Positions 18,338 through 25,208 of a DNA stretch of 32,519 nucleotides are shown here, piece after piece. Made by a program: the position numbers and the translations under genes. Origin of the DNA: Frankiaceae bacterium (GTDB taxonomy: Bacteria > Actinomycetota > Actinomycetes > BP-191); contig JAVEEC010000113.1 of the NCBI GenBank assembly GCA_030840645.1, positions 1-32,519 on the forward strand, in the 5' to 3' direction. A model generated the notes under the pieces. That model had not been told where the DNA came from, did not search any database, and worked only from the letters and a program-made list of their open reading frames with translations. How positions within the stretch are numbered: the stretch's first letter is position 1; every line of letters starts with the position of its first letter.

Positions 18338-18457
18338 GGCCAGGCCGGCCCGATCGGATCCGGTTCGGGCCCCTCGAGCCGCGGCGCAAGCCGGGACATT
18401 CCGGCCTCGCGGGGAGCGGCGCCGTAGTCACTCATGGCCGGGTAGGACCATCCCGGC
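18327..18457 (+). repeat. duplicated 23-bp hairpin motif in the leader of the GGDEF-EAL gene
   Basis: TGGCCAGGTAGGGCCAGGCCGGC (18327-18349, shown as T..C) recurs at 18435-18457 with four mismatches, 108 bp apart. Each copy forms a small stem: TGGCC/GGCCA in the first, GCCGGG/CCCGGC in the second. The second ends 42 bp before the start codon. They may be protein-binding sites or RNA hairpins controlling the downstream gene. The conserved bases of the known GEMM cyclic-di-GMP riboswitch are missing. Confidence 0.5.
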
Positions 18458-18499
18458 TGACCCATTGGGTTGTGCCCGACTCCTGCCGATGACGTTGTC

Positions 18500-20830
18500 A
18501 TGACCGACGTGACCCTCGGTACGGCACCGCGCGCTTACCGCCAGCGGGCGACCCGCTGGGCGTCCACGGCGCTCGTCGTGCTCGTGGGCTGCGGCGCCGC
18601 CGGGTCCACGTTGTACCTCAAGACGCTCGGCGAGCGCGCCATCAACGGCGAGCGCACCCTTCAGCAGATCAGCACCGAGCTGTACCTCCAGGACGGCCTG
18701 GAGTGGCGGGCCATCAGCGGCCGCAGCGACGTCGAGGAGCTGGGCGACCTGCTCGACCAGTCCGAGGCGCGGATCGCCGCGCTGCTCCCCGTGGCGGTCG
18801 GCCGCGGCCTGACGCCGCAACGCGCCGCGTCGATCGCGACCGCGGGGGCGCGCTACCACCAGGCGGTCGACGCGGAGCTGGCCCTGCTGAAGGCCGGCGA
18901 CGACGAGGAGGCCGTGGAGTACGACGAGGCGAACGTCGACCCGGCGTTCGTCACGGCGGTCGACGAGCTCACCCGCCAGTCCACGTGGCTCGACGGCAGG
19001 GCCGTCGTCGCCAAGCGGCTCAGCGACGGCGGCGTCGTCCTGACAGTGATCGTCGCCCTCGGCATGACCGGCCTGATCCAGCGTCGCCGCAAGGTGGCGG
19101 ACGTGCAGCGCCGCGCAGAACGACGCAGCGAGGCCCGCTACCACGCGCTGGTCGACCAGTCGTCCGACCTCGTCTTGGTGACCGACCGCGAGGGCGGTCT
19201 CAGCTACATCAGCCCGTCCGCGCAACGCCGCTTCGGCGCGTTGACCCACCTGTCCGAGGCCCTGCACCCGGATGACCGGCAGCTCGTCCTCGTCGCGCTC
19301 GCGGCGAGCACCCCGGGGGACTCGCACGGCGACGCGCGGCTCGACGGCCGCCTCGGCTCGGACACGGCCGGGTGGCGCAACTACGAGCTGTCGATCCAGG
19401 ACCTGTTCGCCGACCCCGCCGTAGGCGGCATCGTCCTCACCGGCCGCGACGTCACCGAGCGCCACGCGATGCAGCACGAGATGACGCACCGCGCATTGCA
19501 CGACACGCTGACGGGACTGCCCAACCGCGCGCTGCTCGCCGACCGGTTCGAGCAGGCGCTGCTGACGGCCCGCCGGGAAGAGACGGCGGCCGGCCTGCTG
19601 CTCATCGACCTCGACCGCTTCAAGGAGATCAACGACACGCTCGGCCACCACGTCGGCGACGAGCTGCTCGTCCAGATCGGCCCGCGGCTGGCGGAGTCGT
19701 TGCGTGGCTCCGACACGATCGCGCGGCTCGGCGGCGACGAGTTCGCCGTGCTGCTCCCCGCCACCGATGGGATCGCGTCCGTCGTCGCCGTCGCGGAGAA
19801 GCTGCGGTCCGCTCTCGAAGCGCCGTTCGTCGTGGGTGACCTCACGCTGCAGGTCGAGGCGAGCTTCGGCGCGGTGATCTCCGGGTTGCACGGCGAGGAC
19901 GCGGCCACGCTGCTCCAGCGCGCGGACATCGCGATGTACGTCGCGAAGGAGCGCAGCCTCGGGGTGTTCGCGTACGACCCGGCGACCGACGGCCACACAC
20001 CGGAACGGCTCGCGCTGCTCGGCGACCTGCGCCGCGCCCTGGAAGGCGACGAGCTGGTCCTCTACTACCAGCCGCAGATCGACCTGGCCACGAACGGGAT
20101 CCGCGCGGTCGAGGCGCTGATCCGGTGGAACCACCCGACCCGCGGCCTCGTGTTCCCCGACGGCTTCATCCCGCTCGCCGAGCACACCGGCCTGATCGGC
20201 CCCCTCACGCGGTACGTCCTCGACTCCGCGCTGGCCCAGGTGCGACGCTGGATGGACGCGGGCGAGCCGCTCCAGGTCTCCGTCAACCTCTCCGCCCGCA
20301 ACCTGCTCGACGAGCACCTGCACGAGCAGGTCGCCGGACTGCTGGCCGCGCACGGCGTGCCCGCCAGCCTGCTCGTGGTCGAGGTCACCGAGTCGGCGAT
20401 CATGACCGACCCGGTCCGCGCGGGCGAGGTCCTGAACCGGCTGCACGGGATCGGCGTCAAGATCGCGGTGGACGACTTCGGCGTGGGCTACACCAGCCTC
20501 GGCCAGCTCAAGAACCTGCCGATCGCCGAGCTGAAGATCGACAAGTCGTTCGTCATGACGATGACGGAGGACCGCAGCAACGCGCTCATCGTGAACAGCG
20601 TCGTCGACCTCGGCCACAACCTCGGCATGGTCACCGTCGCCGAGGGCGTCGAGAACGTCGGCGCGATGGCCGCCCTGATCGCCCACGGCTGCGACGTCGG
20701 CCAGGGGTACCACTACTCCCGGCCGCTGCCGGCCGCCGCGTTCGACGAGTGGCGGGCGGCGTGGACGTGCGGCGGGCGGCAGCAGCCGCGGTCGCGCGAC
20801 GGCTCGTCGCCGGTGCCGACCACCTACTGA
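18500..20830 (+). CDS. membrane PAS-GGDEF-EAL cyclic-di-GMP cyclase/phosphodiesterase
   Basis: A 776-residue protein. Transmembrane helices at about 20-40 and 178-194 enclose an extracytoplasmic helical sensor region. A PAS-like domain follows at about 211-325 (ARYHALVDQSSDLVLVTD). The GGDEF domain at about 330-495 has the intact motif GGDEF at 411-415 and an inhibitory-site RGSD at 402-405. The EAL domain at about 505-755 has EAL at 538-540, NLSARN, DDFG, DKSF and AEGVE, so all metal and catalytic residues appear present. Both activities are therefore possible, switched by the sensor. I prefer the ATG at 18500, where the conserved topology begins; an in-frame TTG lies at 18470. Neither has a strong ribosome binding site. 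Confidence 0.9.
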   Translation: MTDVTLGTAPRAYRQRATRWASTALVVLVGCGAAGSTLYLKTLGERAINGERTLQQISTELYLQDGLEWRAISGRSDVEELGDLLDQSEARIAALLPVAVGRGLTPQRAASIATAGARYHQAVDAELALLKAGDDEEAVEYDEANVDPAFVTAVDELTRQSTWLDGRAVVAKRLSDGGVVLTVIVALGMTGLIQRRRKVADVQRRAERRSEARYHALVDQSSDLVLVTDREGGLSYISPSAQRRFGALTHLSEALHPDDRQLVLVALAASTPGDSHGDARLDGRLGSDTAGWRNYELSIQDLFADPAVGGIVLTGRDVTERHAMQHEMTHRALHDTLTGLPNRALLADRFEQALLTARREETAAGLLLIDLDRFKEINDTLGHHVGDELLVQIGPRLAESLRGSDTIARLGGDEFAVLLPATDGIASVVAVAEKLRSALEAPFVVGDLTLQVEASFGAVISGLHGEDAATLLQRADIAMYVAKERSLGVFAYDPATDGHTPERLALLGDLRRALEGDELVLYYQPQIDLATNGIRAVEALIRWNHPTRGLVFPDGFIPLAEHTGLIGPLTRYVLDSALAQVRRWMDAGEPLQVSVNLSARNLLDEHLHEQVAGLLAAHGVPASLLVVEVTESAIMTDPVRAGEVLNRLHGIGVKIAVDDFGVGYTSLGQLKNLPIAELKIDKSFVMTMTEDRSNALIVNSVVDLGHNLGMVTVAEGVENVGAMAALIAHGCDVGQGYHYSRPLPAAAFDEWRAAWTCGGRQQPRSRDGSSPVPTTY

Positions 20831-20843
20831 CGTACGGGACCCG

Positions 20844-21014
20844 TTACGGGTGGCAGGGCTGCTCGCCGCTGATCACGCAGGTGAGCGCGAGCACCGTGCA
20901 GATGACCTCGAAGCCGTCGGCACAGGCGGGCTTGACCTCGGCGGCGTGAGCCGGCGCGGCGACAGCGAGAGCCAGGGCGGCGGCGAGGCCGCCGAAGAGC
21001 AGGCGCGTACGCAT
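20844..21014 (-). CDS. small secreted cysteine-containing peptide
   Basis: A 56-residue product. The ATG at 21014 has GAGGAG seven bases upstream. MRTRLLFGG and a hydrophobic stretch end at APAHAA, a standard signal peptidase I site near residue 25. The mature peptide of about 31 residues contains four cysteines (CADGFEVICTVLALTCVIS and a final C), enough for two disulphides. I do not recognise it. It might be a small extracellular signal or a bacteriocin-like peptide, but nothing beyond size and cysteines supports that. It lies convergent to the cyclic-di-GMP gene and downstream of nothing on its strand except the amidase. Confidence 0.6.
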   Translation of the reverse strand: MRTRLLFGGLAAALALAVAAPAHAAEVKPACADGFEVICTVLALTCVISGEQPCHP

Positions 21015-21093
21015 AGGGGTGCTCCTCATCCGGGGCGCCGAGGGGTGACGCCCGCGAGGGGGACTTCGCCACGACCGGGGCCGGCTCCTGCGG

Positions 21094-22641
21094 TCAACAG
21101 CGCGCGGGCACCAGCGAGGCGTCCAGGTCGGTCGGCGCGACGCGGCGGCGCGAGACCTGCTCGTACGCGTACCCGTACCCCAGCAGCCGTGCCTCCGACA
21201 GCGCCGTTCCGGTGAACGCCAGTCCGGTCGGCGTCGACGCGACGTAGCCCGCGGGAACGATGACGGTCGGGTAGCCGGCGGCGGCGCCGACGTTCGCGTT
21301 GCCCGCGCCGAGGTCGACGATCGCGTCGAGGTGGTCCGCGAGCAGCGCGGAGTCGATCGCGGCCTGCGCCTGCGTCCGTACCGGTACGGCGGAGGCGGTG
21401 GCGAGGGGCTCGAGCCCCGGCGACGCGTCGGAGACCTGGAGCAGCTTCTGCCCGTACTTCACCTTGTCCGGGTGCTTGGCGTTGAACGCAACGATGTCGC
21501 CCAGCGTCTTGACGCCGGTCGTGGGCCGCGCCTCGGTCGCGAGGTAGGCGTTGAGGCTCCACTTGAACTCGTTCGGGATCAGGCCGAGCTCGGTCAGCGA
21601 CGCGTTCGCCGTCGCGCCGAGCAGGTCGGTCTCCACGACGACCGCGCCCGCCTTCTTCAGGTCGGCGATCGCCCGGTCGAACACCACGCCGCGCGCGCCG
21701 CCGGGCCGGTTGTCCGCGGACGGCACGCCGAGGCGGACGCCCTTCAACGCCGTCGGCTTCAACGAAGGCAGGTAGCCGGTCTTCGGCACCTTCGGCCCGG
21801 CGATGGCCGTGAGCACGGCGGCCGCGTCGGTAACGTTGCGCGTGATCGGCCCCGGCACGTCGAAGCTCGGCGCGAGCGGGATGATCCCCGCGCCGCTCGC
21901 GAGGCCGAGGGTGGGCTTGACGCCGACGTCGCTGTTGACGTCGCTCGGCGACAGGATGCTGCCGGAGGTCTCCGAGCCGATCGTCACCGCCGCGAACGCC
22001 ATCGTCGCCGCGACGGCCGACCCCGACGACGAGCCGCTCGGGTCGCCCGCGGTGTACGGGTTCACGACCTGGCCGCCGAGCGAGCTGTAGCCGTTCGGCA
22101 TCGACAGGTCGACCCAGTTCGCGAACTCGCTGAGGTTGGTCTTGCCGAGGATCACGGCACCGGCAGCACGCAGCCGCGCGACGATCTCCGCGTCGTGCTT
22201 CGGCACGCTGCCCGCCAGCGCGATCGACCCGGCGGTCGTCGGCTGGTCCTTCGTGCCGACGTTGTCCTTCAGCAGGACCGGGATGCCGTGCAGCGGCCCG
22301 CGGACCTTGCCGTGACGGCGTTCGGCGTCGAGGGCGCTCGCCTGGGCGATGGCGTGCGGGTTCAGCGCGCGGATCGCGTTCAGCTCGCCGGGCCCGTGGT
22401 CGAACGCCTTGATCCGCGCGAGGTAGGCCTTGACCAGCGCGACGCTAGTCAGCCGCCGGGCCGCCATGGCGCGCTGGATGTCGAGGACCGTCGCGCGCTC
22501 GACGTCGATGCCGCCGACCGTTCTGGAACATTCGCGCGGCGCGGCGGCGGCGGAGGTGACGGCGGGCAGGGCCGGCAGCGCGAGCAGCAGCGCGCCGGCG
22601 AGCAGGCGGATGCGCATGCGGAGGGGTTCGGCGCCGGTCAT
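21094..22641 (-). CDS. secreted amidase-signature family amidase
   Basis: A 515-residue hydrolase of the amidase signature family, which cleaves C-N amide bonds by a Ser-cisSer-Lys triad. Visible parts are the lysine in VLLKDNVGT, the serine-rich GDPSGSSSGSAVA signature and ETSGSI, which carries the nucleophile. The N terminus is a signal peptide (hydrophobic LLAGALLLALPALPA, cut near SAAAA), so it acts outside the cytoplasm, unlike GatA. The ATG at 22641 overlaps the stop of the sigma-like gene (ATGA), which decides this start; an in-frame ATG at 22617 has no ribosome binding site. A dead copy of its first 100 or so codons lies at 23588-23917. The substrate is unknown. Confidence 0.87.
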   Translation of the reverse strand: MTGAEPLRMRIRLLAGALLLALPALPAVTSAAAAPRECSRTVGGIDVERATVLDIQRAMAARRLTSVALVKAYLARIKAFDHGPGELNAIRALNPHAIAQASALDAERRHGKVRGPLHGIPVLLKDNVGTKDQPTTAGSIALAGSVPKHDAEIVARLRAAGAVILGKTNLSEFANWVDLSMPNGYSSLGGQVVNPYTAGDPSGSSSGSAVAATMAFAAVTIGSETSGSILSPSDVNSDVGVKPTLGLASGAGIIPLAPSFDVPGPITRNVTDAAAVLTAIAGPKVPKTGYLPSLKPTALKGVRLGVPSADNRPGGARGVVFDRAIADLKKAGAVVVETDLLGATANASLTELGLIPNEFKWSLNAYLATEARPTTGVKTLGDIVAFNAKHPDKVKYGQKLLQVSDASPGLEPLATASAVPVRTQAQAAIDSALLADHLDAIVDLGAGNANVGAAAGYPTVIVPAGYVASTPTGLAFTGTALSEARLLGYGYAYEQVSRRRVAPTDLDASLVPARC

Positions 22642-23168
22642 GTCCGGCCCTGCCGGGCGGTCCGTTCCTCTGCCGCCAGCCGGCGGTGCACATGGGCTCG
22701 GGCCCGGTGCACCAGCACGTTGACCGCGTTGCGCTGCATCCCGAACCTGCGGCCCACCTCGTCCGGAGCAACGCCGTCGGACAGCGCCGAGAGGACCGCG
22801 CGCGTCCGGGCCGGCATCGCGTCGACGATGGCGACCACGCGTACGCCCAGCTCCCGGTCGAGGACGACCTCGTCGGCGCCCGGCGCCGTCAGCACGCCGA
22901 GCGCCACCGGGGCCAGGTGCGTGGCAACGCCCTGACGGTGCCGCCACTCGTTCACCCAGCACCGCAGCCCGACCACCCAGAGCCAGGCCGCGACGTGGTC
23001 GCCGTCCATCGGCGTCGTCACGGCGCCGAGCCGTGCGACGGCCTCCGCGACCGCCTCGGTCGCGTCCGCGCGGTGCCGGATCCGCTGCCCGAGGCTGCGT
23101 TCGACGTCGGCCCGGCAGGACGCGGCCGCGAGCCACCGCTGGTCGCGGGCGTCCGTGTCCCCCGTCAT
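22638..23168 (-). CDS. sigma-70-like (ECF-type) regulator coupled to the amidase
   Basis: A 176-residue protein. The ATG at 23168 has GGGGAGG six bases upstream. AAWLWVVGLRCWVNEWRHRQ looks like a sigma region 2 helix, and the C-terminal part (MPARTRAVLSALSDGVAPDEVGRRFGMQRNAVNVLVHRARAHVHRRL, read in two blocks) is a region 4 helix-turn-helix of the ECF type. Its stop overlaps the amidase start. No anti-sigma gene is adjacent. It may drive its own operon; this is not shown by the sequence. Confidence 0.7.
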   Translation of the reverse strand: MTGDTDARDQRWLAAASCRADVERSLGQRIRHRADATEAVAEAVARLGAVTTPMDGDHVAAWLWVVGLRCWVNEWRHRQGVATHLAPVALGVLTAPGADEVVLDRELGVRVVAIVDAMPARTRAVLSALSDGVAPDEVGRRFGMQRNAVNVLVHRARAHVHRRLAAEERTARQGRT

Positions 23169-23363
23169 GTGGAACCTCCCCGTTGAAAGCACGTACCGTC
23201 GATACCAACGTCCGACGGATGACAGGCGACTTGCGAAACGTCCCGATCCGCCGCGCCGGCTCGTACCTGTGAAGATCACCACGTCAAGCGGGGCGGGTGG
23301 GCTGCACAGAACGCGACGGGCCGAGCAGCAGTTTCGCAGAACCCTCCTGGGTGCTCCAACCGG

Positions 23364-23590
23364 GAAGGATCGGGGCAGCAGCCGTACTGGGGGTTCATCG
23401 TCTCGCTACGGATCAACCGGCCGGGACGGTTCATGACGACCGGTGTACGAGTCCGCTACCACGAGGGCAGCAGACCGGGGCACCAAGACTTCCCCTACGC
23501 CCTTTACCTGAACACGGCGTGACGTGCCGTGTACGTCTTGGCCGGAGGAGTGGGACGCGGCGATCGCCAACTTCCACGAGCTGTCAGCGC
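23364..23590 (+). pseudogene. frameshifted fragment of an unidentified gene
   Basis: The plus strand reads EGSGQQPYWGFIVSLRINR, PGRFMTTGVRVRYHEGSR and QDFPYALYLNTA to a TGA at 23520; in the next frame from 23518 it continues RDVPCTSWPEEWDAAIANFHEL. Both halves look like true protein (balanced composition, codons unlike a shadow), so one frameshift has split a former gene. It then runs into the antisense duplicate of the amidase, which has removed its 3' end. I do not recognise the family. Confidence 0.5.
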
Positions 23591-23917
23591 GCCCGCCTGG
23601 GCGAGGGCGTGCGGGTTCAGCGCGCGGATCGCGTTCATTTCGCCGGGCCCGTGGTCGAACGCCTCGATCCGCGCGAGGTATGTCCTGATCAACGCGGCGC
23701 TGGTCAGCCGCCGGGCCACCATCGCGCGCTGGATGTCGAGGACCGTCGCGCGTTCGACGTCGATGCCGCCGACCGTTCTGGAACACTCGCGCGGCGCGGC
23801 GGCTGCGGAGGTGGCGGCGGGCAGGGCCGGCAGCGCGAGCAGCAGCGCGCCGGCGAGCAGGCGGATGCGTATGCGGAGGGGTTCGCCGCGCACGATGCCC
23901 GGCCCTGCCCGCGGCAA
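23588..23917 (-). pseudogene. truncated duplicate of the amidase 5' end
   Basis: About 320 bases closely match 22332-22655, the signal peptide and first hundred codons of the amidase, including LLAGALLLALPALPA, RECSRTVGGIDVERATVLDIQRA and FDHGPGE. Both possible start codons of the parent are mutated here to isoleucine codons (ATC and ATA), and the copy ends abruptly after ALNPHALAQA. It cannot make an enzyme. It lies in the same orientation about 1.25 kb upstream, so the segment arose by tandem-type duplication and deletion. Confidence 0.85.
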
Positions 23918-23937
23918 CCGCGGGTCGGCCCCTCAGC

Positions 23938-24504
23938 TCAGACGGGGACCACCCTGACGATCCTCGCGCACGGGTCGTACGACTGCGAATGGCCGATGCC
24001 GAACTTGTCGGTCCACGCCACCGTCGTGCAGAGATACAGCTTCTCGAGCGGTTCGGCTTGCGGGTCGTTCGTCGTCCAGTAGTCGATCGGCAGGCCCACC
24101 GCGCTCACGATGTTGTTCAGGGGAGCGACACTGCTCGCGGTGACCGAGCCCCGCAGGGCACCGGAGTGGGCATTGTCTGCGGTACGGACCGCACAGGTGA
24201 GGCTCATCTTCTTGGTCTCGACGTCGGGGTGCAGGTACGTGCCGCTGGTGATCGAGCCGGAGTACCAGTACTGCGTGCCTTCCTGGCCGGCGGGGCCGAA
24301 CCACCCGCTGCACGTCGTGCCCTTCGCCTCGCCGGACACGTCGATGCCGGTGCCGATGTCCCAGACGTCACATGGCTGCGGGTAGTGCGTGCAGTCCCAC
24401 GTCGCGGCCGCGGGCGCGGCGGGTAGCACGATGCTCAGCGCGGCCACGGCGGCGAGCAGGCCGGCCGATCGGGCTCGGATCGTGCGCGGTCGAGTCATTC
24501 TCAT
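23938..24504 (-). CDS. secreted protein of unknown function
   Basis: A 188-residue protein. The ATG at 24504 has AGGGG seven bases upstream; a second ATG is two codons in. The signal peptide (RSAGLLAAVAALSIVLPAAPAAA) is clear. The mature part begins WDCTHYPQPCDVWDIGTGIDVSG and holds aromatic and cysteine residues (GTTCSGWFGP, SLTCAVRT, YLCTTVAW, YDPCARIV), suggesting disulphide-linked beta structure. I do not recognise a family. It stands alone, between the amidase duplicate and tRNA-Ser. Confidence 0.75.
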   Translation of the reverse strand: MRMTRPRTIRARSAGLLAAVAALSIVLPAAPAAATWDCTHYPQPCDVWDIGTGIDVSGEAKGTTCSGWFGPAGQEGTQYWYSGSITSGTYLHPDVETKKMSLTCAVRTADNAHSGALRGSVTASSVAPLNNIVSAVGLPIDYWTTNDPQAEPLEKLYLCTTVAWTDKFGIGHSQSYDPCARIVRVVPV

Positions 24505-24612
24505 GGTCCCACCCCTAGTGTTCGATGCCGGCGAGCGAACGGCGCAAGGGCCGAAGTGTCCGCTGTCACGGCGCCCGCGTCCAGGACGGTTGGCGGCCCT
24601 CGGCCGCTGAGC

Positions 24613-24697
24613 GGAGGATGCGAGATTCGAACTCGCGAGGGGTTGCCCCCAACACGCTTTCCAAGCGTGCGCCATAGGCCAACTAGGCGAATCCTCC
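24613..24697 (-). tRNA. tRNA-Ser (anticodon GGA)
   Basis: The minus strand folds as an 85-nt class II tRNA: acceptor GGAGGAT/ATCCTCC, an anticodon stem CGCTT/AAGCG-type arm with loop TTGGAAA (anticodon GGA), a long variable arm (TGTTGGGGGCAACCC) and T-loop TTCGAAT. CCA is not encoded. It reads UCC and UCU codons. Confidence 0.95.
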
Positions 24698-24792
24698 GCC
24701 GGGAAGGATAGCCGCGAGCGCGGCGAGCCGCTCTGGTCAAGTGTCGGCTTGCTGACAGACGGCACCGTGATCGGCCCCCGACACTGCGTCAC

Positions 24793-24981
24793 ATGTGGCG
24801 AGGAGACCCGTACCTGACGACGCAATCGCACCGGCGCGGGCCCGGCCGCCTCGACCGGCTGGCGCAGGCGGCCGCCGACCACATCGGGCGTGCGACGAGC
24901 CGCCTCGCGGAGCACCTCGCCGGACCGGACAACGTGCTGGCCCACGGCCACGTCGTCAACGGCCGCTGCTGGTGGACCTGA
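24793..24981 (+). CDS. possible small protein (62 residues)
   Basis: The ATG at 24793 opens a 62-codon frame with strongly GC-biased third positions, as in real genes of this genome. The product (MWRGDPYLTTQSHRRGPGR, then DRLAQAAADHIGRATSRLAEHLAG) has an amphipathic helix and ends GRCWWT. No clear ribosome binding site is present. Its TGA is the first three bases of a perfect 16-bp hairpin, which would end the transcript. I do not recognise it. Confidence 0.4.
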   Translation: MWRGDPYLTTQSHRRGPGRLDRLAQAAADHIGRATSRLAEHLAGPDNVLAHGHVVNGRCWWT

Positions 24982-25021
24982 CCGGTCGCGCGCCGTACGG
25001 GGGCGGGCGCGCGACCGGTCA
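24979..25021 (+). terminator. perfect 16-bp hairpin terminator upstream of the SRP RNA
   Basis: TGACCGGTCGCGCGCC (24979-24994) pairs perfectly with GGCGCGCGACCGGTCA (25006-25021) around an 11-base loop. There is no U-tract, as is common for actinobacterial intrinsic terminators. It starts at the stop of the small open frame and lies about 70 bp before the SRP RNA. Confidence 0.65.
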
Positions 25022-25090
25022 GCCGCACCGGCACCGGCACCAGCCGACGCCGCCCGGCGAGGGCCGCGGAGCGCCGCATAGACTCGACGG

Positions 25091-25180
25091 CAGCCCCCCG
25101 CGCGGCGCACACCCCGTGAACTCCCCCAGGGCCGGAAGGCAGCAAGGGTAAGCGGGCTCTGGCGGGTGCGCGGGGGGTCT
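25091..25180 (+). ncRNA. ffs: signal recognition particle RNA (small bacterial type)
   Basis: The conserved SRP core AGGGCCGGAAGGCAGCAAGG is present at 25128-25147, with the GGAA tetraloop and the asymmetric loop opposite. The flanks CCCCCCGCGCGGCGCACACC and GGGTGCGCGGGGGG close a long helix. It is the RNA of the Ffh-SRP complex that targets nascent membrane proteins. Its place just upstream of dnaX is usual in actinobacteria. The ends are approximate. Confidence 0.93.
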
Positions 25181-25208
25181 CCAGCCGCTTCGTTCCCCCG
25201 GGGATCCG

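Noticed and set aside
18240-18499. A GEMM-type cyclic-di-GMP riboswitch
   Set aside because: The conserved GCAAAC and ACGCAAAGC segments are missing. Only GGTAG-like hairpins occur.
18428-20713. A 761-codon minus-strand frame opposite the GGDEF-EAL gene
   Set aside because: The plus-strand frame has intact GGDEF and EAL motifs. The minus frame is low-complexity shadow.
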